64,000 nt of DNA from Litsea cubeba (GCA_012931725.1 CM022946.1:140875052-140939051), one strand, 5' to 3'; shown: positions 12,200-23,023, numbered from the stretch's first letter. Notes: generated from the sequence alone by a model not told the origin. A program made the numbers and translations.

Positions 12200-12531
12200 G
12201 GGATGAAGGGCGCAGGTGAAGGTTCTTTCTTGTTTCAGTTACTGTCCTGGCTTCTTCAGCCGAGGTGGCTTCAGCCGAGGTAGGGCTCTCTGCGGAGACG
12301 GCATCCAGGGCGGCCCTGCCGAGGCGGACCCTTTGCCGAGATGGTGCCCGAGGTGGTCCAGTTCGGCACTTGTGGCCCGGAGATGCTTGATGTCGGCCAA
12401 GGCCTCTGTCCTGGTAGCCGGGATGAGATCGGTGCCACGTAGATGGCACGCGGATGGCACGTGAGAATGCTTAGCCCCATCTGATGGCTGTGATTAGCTT
12501 AATCCTGTAGCTCTGGAAATCTCCCCACACA

Positions 12532-12902
12532 ATTGCCCCCTAGCTTCTGAGCTCGCGTAGAACGTCAGTGCCGTGAGGTCGGGAGCTATGTGCCGGGTCT
12601 ATCTGGAGGAGAAAGCCTCTTTCGGCCCTGACTCGCTGTCGCTTTGGATGTTCGAGGTAGTAAATGGCGTCCCCTATTCAATGCTGAAGACAGTTCGACG
12701 GCTCCACGCGTCATCTCCTGGCTGGCTGTCTGTCTTCTCGAGGTCGTACGCGCCGCCTCATCAGGGGCGCCATCAATTTTTTGAAATGATTTGCGCGCCG
12801 TTTCGTCAGGGGCGTAATCAATTTTTGAAATGATTCGCGCGAAATCCCAGGGGGCGCCCCTTGGCACGCCCAATTAGGGCTTCTGGAAAGGGGAACTCTC
12901 TG
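12532..12902 (+). promoter_or_regulatory. polypurine tract (minus) and upstream region of the antisense gene
   Basis: Next to the left LTR the minus strand reads GCTAGGGGGCAAT, a candidate polypurine tract for second-strand priming. On the plus strand the region leads to the antisense TATA box. It contains a direct duplication of about 45 bp (TCAGGGGCG...TTGAAATGAT at 12761 and 12806) ending in GCGCGC-rich sequence, a plausible proximal promoter element. Both roles are inferred from position. Confidence 0.5.
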
Positions 12903-12912
12903 CTATATATAG
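12903..12912 (+). promoter_or_regulatory. TATA box of the antisense gene
   Basis: CTATATATAG lies 215 bp upstream of the antisense ATG at 13127 and outside the LTR, so the gene appears to have a dedicated promoter within the retrotransposon. Transcription would start near 12935, giving a leader of about 190 bases. Confidence 0.7.
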
Positions 12913-13126
12913 GGCAGTCGATGTTCATTTTATCCTTCGTTTGCGATTCTGAATCAGAAGTGAGCGTCAGAGGTGAGCAAACTACTGTGAGGGAGCTTCA
13001 TCTGAGGAGTGGTGCGCTGCTGAAGTTGAATCTCTTTGCTGCTCAGCATCTTCGTTCTGCTTCCGTAAGTTCCTTCTGCCTTGTTTCTTCTTCTGCGGGT
13101 TCCTCTGTTTTTAGATTGGGATAGGA

Positions 13127-15230
13127 ATGGGGATTTACAGCCACTGGTTAGAGGGCGAGGCAGCGACCGAGGGTTTCAGGTCAGCCTTCAGGATCCCTGC
13201 TGATGTCCGAATCAGGGGTGCTGAACCCCTTGGTTACAACCCTCGTGACTTTTCGGGAGGCTGGATGCCTTTTCCGCTGGTGGCTGTGATAGAAGGCGGG
13301 GTCCGATTCCCCCTTCACCCGCTTCTCAGGAGGTGCCTTAGTCAGTGGCGTCTCTGCCCCTGCCAACTACTGCCGAATGCCTTCAAGATCGTGATGGGCA
13401 CGGTCAAGCTGAATGAGGTCCTGGGCACCGACTTCGGCGTCTTCGACCTTGAGGACGTCTATGACATATGTAGGTCCGGGGATTCTTATTATCTCCGGGC
13501 TAAGTCAGGCCGGGACGGCTTCGTCCGATACTTGGAGGATTCGAGCAAGTATGCCGGGGACGATCTTCTGTACGCCTCGGGAAACTGGGAGTTTGGGGAG
13601 GCGGACACCGATAGAGGCTACCAGGTCCCTCGCCACTTTGGTACCATTCCAAGTAAACACCCTTCGTTTCTTTTCTTTTTTCATAAGTTTCTTTTTGTTT
13701 TGCCGTGCTAATGCTTCTGATTGTTGCAGCTTTGAAGGAGAGGAAGCGGGCTGCCAGATACATTTGGAAGAGGAACGAGGCCTGGCTCCGTCTGGTGAAG
13801 CGATACAGCGGTCATGACGGCAGGGCGGCTTGGTCGCTGCTAGGGTATAAGCCGAAGTACCGCGGGTATTTGAGGGGCACCGTAGAGCCGATCCAGAGTG
13901 AAGGTGCCGAGTCCGTGGTTGGTCAGGAGCAGGCCGTTCCGGAGGTTGCAGAGCCCTCGCGGGTGTCGTCTGACGTTAGGGCAACGTCTGGAACCCTAGC
14001 TTCCGCATCGGGATCGAGACTTCCCCGGGTCTCAGGAAGGGAATCGAGTCAATCCGCCCGATCTCCCTCGCCAGGCTCCGAGATGAGGCACACCAGGCGT
14101 TTGTCCTTCGAGGACCTCGAGGCTTTGGCGCTTGGAGCGGAGGATGTCCGAGCCCCCCAGGAGCCGGTAAATTCTCCGAGGCATCCGTCTCCGAGGGCCC
14201 GGGCGGTTTCTCCCGCAGAGGTGGCGGAGGTTCCCGCGCCCCCTAGCCCTATTGATCCAGGGGTACGCCTGCCCCCGGCTGAGGTTGAGCAGGAGGAACC
14301 TCGGCCGCTGAAGATGCCGAGGACTGACGCGGGCCCTAGCTCGGCTGCTGCCTCGTTGCCACAGGGGCCGCCGTCATGGGAGCCGAGCTTCATGCTTGGG
14401 CCGGGGAGGCCGATGACGGTGGAGGATTGCATTCTTCATAGGATCGATCTCCCGGTCCTCGAGGCCCTAGGGCGAGCCTGCGCCCTTCCCCGGGACATGG
14501 AGCGGTTGGATAAGTACAGCGATCAGAAGCTGATCCTGTCGATGTTGCAGTCCAACTTCGTGGTAAATCTTCATTTCCCTTCGTCAAACCAGCAATTTAG
14601 CGTCTGACGCTCTTTGGATCTAACACGTACGTCTTCTTTCTTTGACAGGCGGCACAGAAGTCCATGGCCGTTGCTGATAGGATCCACAGGTACAGCGCGG
14701 ACGTTGCCGAGCTGTCCGTGGAGAAGAACGGCTTGCATGAATCCCTGGACGCCATTAGCCAGAAGTTAGCCAGGGTGGAAGAGGAGTACGCGGCGAAGCT
14801 CGAGCAGGTGAGGGAAGAAGCCGAGGCGGAGCGGACCAAGGTGGCCGAGCTCGAGGTCTCCATCTCGAAGATGGGAGACGATTACGCGGCCCTGCTTCAA
14901 GCCGAGTCCAAGAGGGCGGATGAGGCCGAGGCGAAGCTTGAATCCGAGTCCAAGAGGGCGGATGAAGCCGAGGCGAAGCTCGAGTCCGAGTGCGATGCTG
15001 CGTTCGAGGACGCCAAAGTGCAGGTCACCGCCCACTACAAGGAAAGGGTTCTTGTTGTGAGGGATAAGGCCTGGGCGAAAGGGTGGCTTGCCGGCCTGAA
15101 GGAGGTCGGGGTCTCGGAGGGCCACCCCTCCTTTCGGGAGCCTCCTCCGTACACGCTTCCGGTGCCGACCTCCGCCCGTCCATCCGGCGAAGCTTCTGGC
15201 GCTGCAGCCCGTGCAACTGATCAGTCATGA
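13127..15230 (+). CDS. intact three-exon antisense gene (Transposase_28-like, coiled coil)
   Basis: Exons 13127-13652, 13730-14562 and 14649-15230 join in frame to a 646-codon protein. Introns follow the GT-AG rule (gtaaac...ttgcag; gtaaat...gacag). The N-terminal ~190 residues (FRIPADVRIRGAEPL, GGVRFPLHPLLRRCL, PCQLLPNAFKIVMG) resemble the plant 'putative gypsy type transposon' domain (Pfam Transposase_28). The middle is Pro/Ser/Glu-rich and low complexity. The C-terminal ~190 residues form a long coiled coil with repeated ESKRADEAEAKLES units (about 14906-14990). Known family members are antisense ORFs of Tat elements with no proven function. The reading frame and both introns are undamaged although pol on the opposite strand is broken. 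There is a TATA box at 12903 and AT-rich 3' flank with AATGAG/TTTAATACA near 15305-15325 as a likely poly(A) region. Confidence 0.85.
13653..13729 (+). other. intron 1 of the antisense gene
   Basis: Begins gtaaac and ends ttgttgcag after a T-rich tract. Removing it keeps the frame (phase 1, completing a Thr codon). Confidence 0.8.
14563..14648 (+). other. intron 2 of the antisense gene
   Basis: Begins gtaaatc and ends tttctttgacag; phase 0. Retaining it would end the protein at the stop near 14605, removing the entire coiled coil, so splicing decides between a long and a short product. Confidence 0.8.
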
Positions 15231-15723
15231 CCTCGGGACCTCGGGATATTTTGCTTTTGCTTTTTGCTCTGTATTTTTCTTCAATTTGTATTTGCTGAAC
15301 ACTGTAATGAGTGAGATTTTAATACAATTGAAGGTTTCTTCAAATACTCGCGCTTTTGTCTCTTTTAAGCCTGTTACTTTGATGCTTGAGTTTGGCAGAG
15401 TGCTCCTTGTGACGGAACGTTAGGACTGAGTGTCGAGTAGTCTTCTTGGGTGCTAGCATCGATACTCCGTACCTTAGGTGATTTTCTTTGGTATTCGCGC
15501 TGATCCTCCGCATTCTAGGTGATCTTCATTGGTATTTGCGCTGATCTTCCGTATCTTGGGCGATCTTGAATGGCGGTAGATATGATGGCGCGGCTGACGA
15601 GGGAGTCGGACGGATGTCTCCACGTGGCGCCATAGGGATCGCCAGTCAACAGTCGTGCATTCCCAATAACGCGTGGGAGACTTCGCCCTCATAACTCCTT
15701 TTGGAGACTGAGCCTTCTCCTTC
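15231..15723 (+). other. 3' flank of antisense gene and upstream region of second unit
   Basis: T-rich sequence with an AATGAG/poly(A)-like stretch (15290-15330), then short near-repeats of GTATTCGCGCTGATC/TCCGTATCTTGG (15480-15570). A CACGTGG motif occurs at 15621-15627, about 100 bp upstream of the second TATA box. Confidence 0.5.
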
Positions 15724-15733
15724 CTATAAATAG
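15724..15733 (+). promoter_or_regulatory. TATA box of a second plus-strand unit in the Tat element
   Basis: CTATAAATAG followed by GGGG, 50 bp upstream of an ATG at 15783. A G-box-like CACGTGG lies about 100 bp further upstream. Spacing and motif quality match a plant core promoter. Confidence 0.55.
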
Positions 15734-15782
15734 GGGTGGCAAGCTTGCCATAGGAGAAGGAGAGAACATAGCAGTAGGAATC

Positions 15783-16034
15783 ATGTCCGTGAGATGTCTG
15801 AGATCACCTGATCCGGGGGGGAACCTTGCGCCGTTGGACGGCTATCCCCGAGGGGGAAGGCTGTCGTGGTCTGCGCGCTCTCTGAAGGAACTCCCCGTGG
15901 ACCACGCGCTCTCTGAACGCGGGTTCACGGCCGTCCGCCCTTGGCCAGACAGAGTGAGGATGCGCGGCGGGGGGACGGTGGCGCATTCTCGTCCGACGCG
16001 GCCCAGTGCGCCCGTCGTACGGCAGGCGGGATGA
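15783..16034 (+). CDS. small putative protein of unknown function (83 aa)
   Basis: An ATG about 50 bp downstream of the TATA box opens an 83-codon frame rich in Arg, Pro and Gly (starting MSVRCLRSPDPGGN). I recognise no domain. Overlapping frames (15941-16198 on plus, and minus-strand frames) are of similar length, so coding is uncertain; the unit may be a non-coding transcript. The downstream sequence 16200-16290 is T-rich with TTGTAATGAAGTAG, a plausible 3' end. Confidence 0.3.
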   Translation: MSVRCLRSPDPGGNLAPLDGYPRGGRLSWSARSLKELPVDHALSERGFTAVRPWPDRVRMRGGGTVAHSRPTRPSAPVVRQAG

Positions 16035-16580
16035 GGCCCCGCTGGTCCGGGAGGTTTCTTCAAGCTTGGCTGGTCCCATTGGCCGCCGAGGGTGTTGCAG
16101 AGCCCCGCGAGGTCCAGGGTTGCTCAGAACCTCCAGGCGGCGATCCGGCGTCTTCGAGCCTTCTGCCTGAAGAGTCGGTGAAGATCAGAGTCTCCTAGCC
16201 TTTATCCATTTTCTATTTTTAGAGGACTGTGATCCTCCTTTCTGTATCTTGCTTTCTATTCTGTACTTCTTGTAATGAAGTAGTTTGCAATGGATAAAAA
16301 GGAATTCTCTGATTACCCAAACTGTGTACAGCGCTTTTGAGTTCTTTTTCTCATTTCTTTGCACTATTCTGGTACACTTTCTATGCTGTTTGTGTTTGAG
16401 TGCTGGCACTGACCTCGAAACGGCTGGCTTTGGCCGAGCCGAGCTGCCTCGTGCCGAAGTGGAGTCATCATCCCACTGGTCTCGGCCGCGTGAGCATGAG
16501 CTCGGCAATGATTTTTGAGGGGTGTAGAAACCCTGATCTTTGGAATCCGGCCGAGTGTCCGAACTCGAGGCCTTCTCCAG

Positions 16581-16964
16581 GGCCCAAGGCCAGGAGCTTT
16601 AGGAAACGACCGAGTCTGGACTCGAGGTCTTTTCCAGGGCGGTGGGCCCAATCTCGGCTGAGTGTGGACTCGAAGCCTCTCCGTGGCCCAAGGCCAGGAG
16701 CTTTAGGAAACGACCGAGTCTGGACTCGAGGCCATTTCCAGGGCGGTGGGCCCAATCTCGGCTGATTGTGAACTCGAAGCCTCTCCATGGCCCAAGGCCA
16801 GGAGCTTTAGGAAACGACCGAGTCTGGACTCGAGGCCATTTCCAGGGCGGTGGGCCCAATCTCGGCTGAGTGTGAACTCGAAGCCTCTCCATGGCCCAAG
16901 GCCAGGAGCTTTAGGAAACGACCGAGTCTGGACTCGAGGCCATTTCCAGGGCGGTGGGCCCATG
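16581..16964. repeat. tandem array, 104-bp unit, about 3.7 copies
   Basis: GGCCCAAGGCCAGGAGC starts at 16581, 16685, 16789 and 16893, giving an exact 104-bp period with only a few substitutions between copies. The last copy is partial and passes directly into the 76-bp array. The array lies between pol and the second plus-strand unit, where Tat/Retand-type elements are known to carry tandem repeats. Confidence 0.95.
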
Positions 16965-17192
16965 TGTCCAAGACACGGGATTTTAGGAAAGGCTGAGTTT
17001 AGGAACTCCGGGCCATTTCCAGGGCGTAGAGCCTCGATTGTGTCCAAGACACGGGATTTTAGGAAAGGCTGAGTGTAGGAACTCGAAGCCATTTCCAGGG
17101 CGTAGAGCCTCGATTGTGTCCAAGACACGGGATTTTAGGAAAGGCTGAGTGTAGGAACTCGAAGCCATTTCCAGGGCGTAGAGCCTGTGCTG
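16965..17192. repeat. tandem array, 76-bp unit, 3 copies
   Basis: TGTCCAAGACACGGGATTTT starts at 16965, 17041 and 17117 (76-bp period). Each unit contains the imperfect hairpin GTGTCCAAGACAC and shares the segment CATTTCCAGGGCG and TTTAGGAAA with the adjacent 104-bp repeat. The two arrays therefore appear to derive from one ancestral unit. Confidence 0.95.
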
Positions 17193-17266
17193 CCGAAGTC
17201 GACCAGAGAGACAGATTGATGACAAGGCAAGAGCTGCTTTTATTGATTCTGAAGTTCATTACATCT

Positions 17267-19132
17267 TTAGAAATAAAATTTCTTCAGGTGGGATGCATTC
17301 CATGGTCTCGGTAGCGGCTTGCCATCCAAGTCCTCGAGCTTGTATGCTGACTTTCCTGCCAGTGAGACCACTCTGAACGGGCCATGCCAGTTCGGGGCGA
17401 GCTTCCCCTCATTTGGTTCCTTGTCAGCTGGCAGGGTCTTCTTTAAAACGAGCTCTCCCGCAGTGAACCTTCTTTCCTTGACATTCTGATTGTACGCCCT
17501 GGCTAACCGCTGCTGATAGTCGGTTAGTCTCAGGGCTGCTGCTTCTTGTCGCTCGTCCGCCAGCTCCAGCTCCATCGCCAGGTTCGTCTCATTTCGGCCT
17601 TGGTCGACCAGCTCTGTCCTCAGGGTAGGAAGGCCGATTTCCAAGGGAATGACCGCCTCCATCCCGTAGGCTAGAGAGAAAGGTGTTGCCGAGGTGGACC
17701 TCCTTAGAGTTGTTCTGTATGCCCACAGCACGCTCGGAAGCTCTTCTGTCCATCTGCCCTTTGCTTTGTCCAGTCGCTTCTTCAGGCCGTCCAGGATCAC
17801 TTTGTTGGAGATTTCTGCCTGGCCATTACTCTGTGGATATGCCGGGGTGGAGTAATGGTTTCTGATGCCGTGCTCTTGGCAGAAGTCTCTGAAGGATTTG
17901 GAATCGAACTGAGTCCCGTTGTCCGAGATCAGGGTCCGGGGGATGCCGAACCTCGTAAGGATGTTTTTCCAAACGAAGTTCCTGGAGTCCCTGTCCGTGA
18001 TGGAGGACAACGGCTCAGCCTCTATCCACTTCGTGAAGTAGTTCGTAGCCACTATCAGCCATCTCTTGTTCCCTGGAGCTCGGTGAAGAGGCCCCACAAT
18101 GTCCAGGCCCCATTGAGCGAAGGGCCATGGGCTAGAGAGGGGACTCAGATCCTGTGCTGGCTGATGGAGTGAGTGGGAGAACTTCTGGCATTTCTCGCAT
18201 TTCCTGGCGTAGACCTGGGCGTCCTTTTGCATGTAGGGCCACCAGTAACCCTGGCTGATTGCTCTGTAGGCCAATGACCGTCCTCCAATATGGCTGCCGC
18301 AGATTCCTTCATGGATCTCGTACAGGAAGTCGTCCACCTTGGACGGGTGGACGCATTGGAGGTACGGACCCGTGAAGGACTTCCTGTAGAGTTTGCCTTC
18401 TGGAGAGAGCCAAAACCGTGCTGCCTTGAGCCTGATCTTGTGGGCTTCTGTCTTGTCTTCGGGGAGCTGGTCATCCTTCAAGTAGGCGACGATTGGATCC
18501 ATCCAGCTGGGGCCGAGGTCAGCACAGAGGACAAGCCGAGATGAATGGAGTTCTAGACTTGACCTCGATACTGACCCGACCTCGATGGTCCTCTTCTTTC
18601 CTGCTTCGACGGCGGAGGCCAGGTTCGCAAGCGCATCTGCATGCGTGTTGGTGTCTCTGGATATTTGTCTGACCTCGGCTTTCTGGAATTGGGAGAGTAG
18701 TTTTTTCGCAAGGGCCAAGTAGGCCGCCATCCTGTCGTCCCGAGCCTGGTAGTCCCCAGCGAGCTGGCTAGTTACCAGTTGAGAGTCGCTGAAGATCTCC
18801 AGATGCTGGGCTCCGAGGATTCGGGCGCTGTTCAACCCTGCAATCATTGCTTCGTACTCTGCCTCATTGTTCGTCGCTTTGAAATCCAAGGTGAAGGCTT
18901 TCTCTATGACCAGTCCCTCTGGCGATTGGAGAACTATGCCGAGGCCTGCTCTCTTGGAGGTGGACGACCCGTCGACAAAGATCCTCCATGCCGAGATGGG
19001 AGACTGCTGGACTTCTGTTTCTACTGGCTCTTGCCCTGTGCCCCCCAGTGCCGTGCCGAGCTGGGTCGGAGCCGGGCCGGGGGAGGCGAATTCGACAATG
19101 AAGTCTGCCAGGATCTGGGCTTTTATCGCAGT
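17267..19132 (-). pseudogene. Tat pol C-terminal part: RNase H end and integrase
   Basis: This open frame begins after a TGA at 19133-19135. It holds an RNase H domain (FVDGSSTSKRAGLGIVL, TNNEAEYEAMIAGL, SDSQLVTSQL, NTHADALANLAS) followed by integrase: zinc finger HEGICGSHIGGRSL...CEKCQKFS, and core residues in WGLDIVGPL, ISDNGTQFDS and NGQAEISNK. It ends with the NWHGPFRVV and YKLEDLDGKPLPRPWNASHL tail at 17267. The frame itself is undamaged for over 600 codons. The duplicated RNase H (one in the upstream segment, one here) fits the Tat lineage, which carries a dual RNase H. It is disconnected from gag-RT only by the upstream frameshifts and TGA. Confidence 0.9.
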
Positions 19133-19459
19133 TCAGGGACGGTACTGAATGTCATACTGCCCCCAGTTCAACTGCCCACTTTGATATGCGCCCTGAAAAG
19201 TCAGCTTTCTTGAACAATGAACGGAGTGGGTGCTCCGTGATTACCACGATAGTGTGGGATTGAAAATAATGGGAGAGCTTGCGGGAGGCAGTGACAAGAG
19301 CCAACGCAAGCTTCTCCAACAGGAGGTACCTGGTCTCGGCATCGAGCAGGGTCTTGCTCGTGTAATAGATCGGCTTTTGAACGCCCTCGTCCTCCCTGAT
19401 GAGGACGGAGCTCACTGCGTGATCCGAGACCGCAAGGTATAAATACAGGATCTCCCCCC
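19133..19459 (-). pseudogene. Tat pol RT end / first RNase H segment, between two frameshifts
   Basis: The segment LYLYLAVSDHAVSSVLI, KPIYYTSKTLLDAETRYLLLEKLALAL and SHTIVVITEHPLRSLF is the RNase H-like part following RT. It is out of frame with both neighbours. The upstream break is at a C6 run (19454-19459) and the downstream break at a C5 run (19160-19164); shortly after comes TGA at 19135-19133. Both shifts lie in homopolymers, so sequencing or assembly error is a real alternative to genuine mutation. Confidence 0.85.
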
Positions 19460-22400
19460 GAGTGGGGTGGAGAGTAATGGTGGTGACATCAAATAAGTTT
19501 TGAGTGCGGCCAATGCCTGGTCGCACTCGGGGGTCCATTGGAACTTCAAATTTTTCCTCAAAAGCTGAAAGAAAGGCCTGCACTTATCTGATGAGCGGCT
19601 GATGAAGCGATTGAGTGCGGCGGCCATTCCTATAAGCCTTTGAACTTCCTTCGTGGTAGAGGTACTCTGGATGCCCTGGATGGCAGTGATCTGTTCTGGA
19701 TTGGCCTCTATCCCCCTCCGCGTCACCAAGCTGCCGAGGAACTTGCCAGAGGCTACGCCGAAGGCGCACTTGGAAGCGTTGAGCTTGAGCTTGTAGGCGC
19801 GAAGGATGCCGAAGACTTGGCCGAGGTCCGTCAGATGGTCGCTGGAGCGCACAGATTTGACGACCATGTCGTCGATGTACACCTCTACCGATCGGCCGAG
19901 CTGGGCCTGGAACATCTTTGTGACGAGGCGCTGATAGGTCGCCCCCGCGTTTTTCAGCCCGAAGGGCATCACCTTATAGCAGTAAGTGCCGCGGGGGGTG
20001 ATGAACGATGTTTTCTCCTCGTCGGGCTCGTAGAGCGGGATCTGATGGTAGCCTCGGTAGGCGTCAAGGAAGCTCATTCGGTCGTGACCGGCGGTGGCGT
20101 CAATCAGTTGGTCAATCTTCGGGAGGGGAAAACTGTCCTTATGGCAAGCCCTGTTCAGGTCGGTGAAGTCCACGCACACCCTCCACTTCCCAGTTTTCTT
20201 CTTGACGACCACCGTGTTGGCCAGCCATACCGGGTACTGGACTTCCCGGATGGCCCCTGCTTTTAGCAGGTTGTCGACCTCTTCGACGACCGCATCTGTC
20301 TGCTGTAGCCCGGTCCTACGGGCCCTCTGCACTACTGGTTTGTGGTCGGGGTCGACATTGAGCTTGTGGCACATAACCTCAGGGTCGACCCCGGGCATTT
20401 CGCTCGGGCTCCAAGCAAAGACGTCCACATTCTGCATCAAGAACCGAGAGAGTTCGGCCCTTTCTTCGTCTGACAGCTGGGTGCCGATCAGGAAGAAACG
20501 GTCTGGGTCTGCCGGATCTAGCCTGACCTCGGCCAGGTCCTCGATGCTTTTCTTCTCAGGGTCCCGGCCGATCTCATCGAGGCCTTTCTCGAACTCGGCC
20601 AGGTTGACGCGCTCTGGCTCCTTCACGGCCGGGACTGCGGCCAGCATGCACTGCCTGGCCTGCTGCTGGTCTCCCTTCACTGTGACTACTTCCATCTTGC
20701 CTTCCTCGTTCTCATGGACGAACTTCAGCTTTTGGTGGAAGGAAGATGGAACTGCCTCTAGCTTGTGGAGCCACGTTCTACCCAGAATGACATTGTAGGG
20801 AGAAGGGGCGTCCACAACCAGAAAGTCGGCTGACACGGAGGCTCCGCCAACTTGGGTTTCCAAGGTGATTCTACCCTTGGGGTAGACTGGTGTGGCGGAC
20901 AACCCTAGCAGAGGTGCACGGACCTCCGTGAGGTCTGCTTCGGAGAGCTTCATCCTCTTGAAGCAGTCGTAGTAGAGGACCTCGGAGGAGCTGCCGGAGT
21001 CGACGAGGATCCTCTTCACGGTGAAGTCTCTCAGCTTCATGGTGAGGAGCAGGGGGTCGTTGTGAGGGACCTGGACTCCCTCCAGATCTCGATCCGAGAA
21101 CGAGATGGCTGGTCTGTCGCGGCGGGCTTTCTTGGACGCCGGAGCGAGGTCGGCTTTCATTACTTCTTTCTCGTGCGAAGCCCGCCTGGCTTTGGCACGG
21201 GTTTGAGAGCTTCCCCGGGACGAGGAAGCGGGAGCCGAGGACGCCAGATGGATCACGTTGATGATCTTCTCTGAGTCCTCGCTGTCAGGTGCCTGGGCTG
21301 TGCTCTGGTGAATCCGGCCCTCGCTGCCGCCGGCGTCACCTTCCTTGATGAACTCTGGGATGTGGCCCTCTTTGGCCAGCTTCTCCAGATACCACTGCAA
21401 AGTCCTGCATTCTTCGGTCCTGTGCCCGTTGCCCTTATGGAAGGAGCAGTAGAGCTTGCTTCGGGCTCCTTCGGTGGGTTCATTCTTCATGGGCGGAGGA
21501 TACTTGAAGAACGGCTTGGACTTGATCTTGGCCAGGATGCGGTAGATCGGCTCCTTGAAGACGACGTTGACGCTCTGACTGGCGCTGGAGGGAGGTCTGG
21601 GCTTCCAATTGCCCCCAGACCTGGACGACGAAGGCTTCGTCGAACTGGAGGCCCAGTCCCACTTGGGCTCCTGCTTCTGGGAGGGCCTCCCGCCTCTTTG
21701 CCGAGGCTGGCCATTCTTCTGTTCGGGCTCCGGATGCCCGTCCTGATCCTTAGCTCGGATCTCGTCTTCCTCCCGGGCGATGAAGCGCTTCACCCGGGAC
21801 ATCAATTCTGACATGGACTCTGGGGTGTCCCCGGCCAAGTCCTTTCGCAAGTCGCTGCCGGGGATCAGGGCATGCTGGAAGGCGTAGATGGCTATCGCCT
21901 CCCTCGCGCCATCGATCTGGCTGTAGACCGCCCAGAATCGGTGGGTGAACTTGGCGAGAGTTTCGCCCTGCTTCATTCTCAAGGCGATGAGGTCCCCTTC
22001 CTTCTTGGGGACGACGGTGTAGGCCTGGAACTTCTTCAGGAAGGAGAGCTGGAGCTCCTTCCAACTGGAAACCGACTGCTCCGGGAGGGAGCAGAACCAC
22101 TTCAGGGGGAGGTCACCCAAACTGGAGGAGAAGATTTTGCAGTTTAGGTGACCCTCGTTTCCCCAGATGGACATCTTCTGGGAGAAGTGTCGGAGGTGTG
22201 CAGATGGGTCGGACAGTCCGTCGTAGGGGACGAACCGCGGGACGGAGAATTTCCTGGGCAAGGGGGTGCGCTCGATCTCTTTTGTGAAGGGCGAGCCCCC
22301 GAGATCAGTGTGACCGCAGAGCTGCTTCTGGTTCCGCATCTCCAAGTTGTGCTGGAGAGCCAATCTGACGCGCTTGTCAAATCGCTCTTGCTCGTCGTCC

Positions 22401-23023
22401 TTCTCTGGAGTCTGAGCCCGGGTCTTCCGCTTGGGACGGCTCGGGCTACGACGGCTATGGGTTCGGCCATCGCGGCTGTGGTGACTTCGGCTGTTGCTCG
22501 AGCCTTCGTCACGGATCTGGCTCCGTTTCTGGTCCAGATGAGGTCTGAGGTCCTCACGAGGAGGCTGGGCTGCCTTGCTGGGGGCGCCCTTCTTTTTCCC
22601 TTGAGGCTCAGAGACTTCCCTCAAGGAGGCAGTTTGCACTGCCCTCAACTGCTGCTGGAGCTCGCGAATCAGCTGCCCTTGCTTCTGGAGTTGCTTCTGG
22701 AGGAGGGCAGCTTCGGGAACCTCCCCAGTGGCAGGGGGCTGAACGTGGCGCGTCTCTCCTACGGCCACGGCTTTGTCCTTCCGGGGACGCTCATCCTGAC
22801 GCTCATTGCGTCCGGATGGCGCGACTTCTTCTGGCGAGATCGAGGCCTCGAGTCCCTCTTGGAGTGGGAACTCGATAAAGAGCTGAGAGCCTATGCGGCC
22901 CTCGCCTGCAGTTGCGCCATGCACCGTACGGGAGCGTCCTTGGGGAGGGACGTCCGTTGGCGGTGGTGGCAGCTCGAGCGCTGCTCTTGAGGATCCTACG
23001 CCCTTCTTAGCTTTCGGAGGCAT
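19412..23023 (-). pseudogene. Tat gag, protease and reverse transcriptase
   Basis: The start is placed at 23023 (MPPKAKKG), about 95 bp after the LTR; a further upstream ATG lies in the LTR/primer region. Gag has a charged Arg/Ser-rich segment, then the capsid core (FVPYDGLSDPSAHLRHF, LPEQSVSSWKELQLSFLKKF, LRMKQGETLAKFTHRF) and the Tat-type knuckle CSFHKGNGHRTEEC. Protease is at ILVDSGSSSEVLY. RT has DFTDLNRACHKDSFPLPKID, SFLDAYRGYHQI, MPFGLKNAGATYQRLV and the catalytic YIDDMVVKS, all intact. The frame is open for over 1,200 codons until the C6 run near 19454, where it shifts and stops at 19412. Confidence 0.92.

Larger units (their letters stand above)
11597..12531 (-). repeat. Tat element LTR, left copy (element 3' LTR)
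   Basis: Begins TGTAGGTGCAG and ends CCCCACACA on the plus strand. It equals the copy at 23119-24074 except that it lacks 21 bp (the segment present at about 23687-23707) and reads acggtcag where the other reads acggttag. It contains a minus-strand TATA box (11862-11871) and a pair of ACGT-core motifs (CACGTG and TGACGTGG, about 12181-12199). Confidence 0.97.

Noticed and set aside
11557..12480. Many short open frames in the Tat LTR, repeated at 23043-24023
   Set aside because: They are duplicated only because the LTR is duplicated; GC-rich composition leaves multiple frames open and none has a domain.
17683..22990. Plus-strand open frames opposite Tat gag-pol (for example 21308-21811, 22148-22990)
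   Set aside because: These are shadows of the minus-strand polyprotein; no promoter or conserved domain, unlike the antisense gene at 13127.
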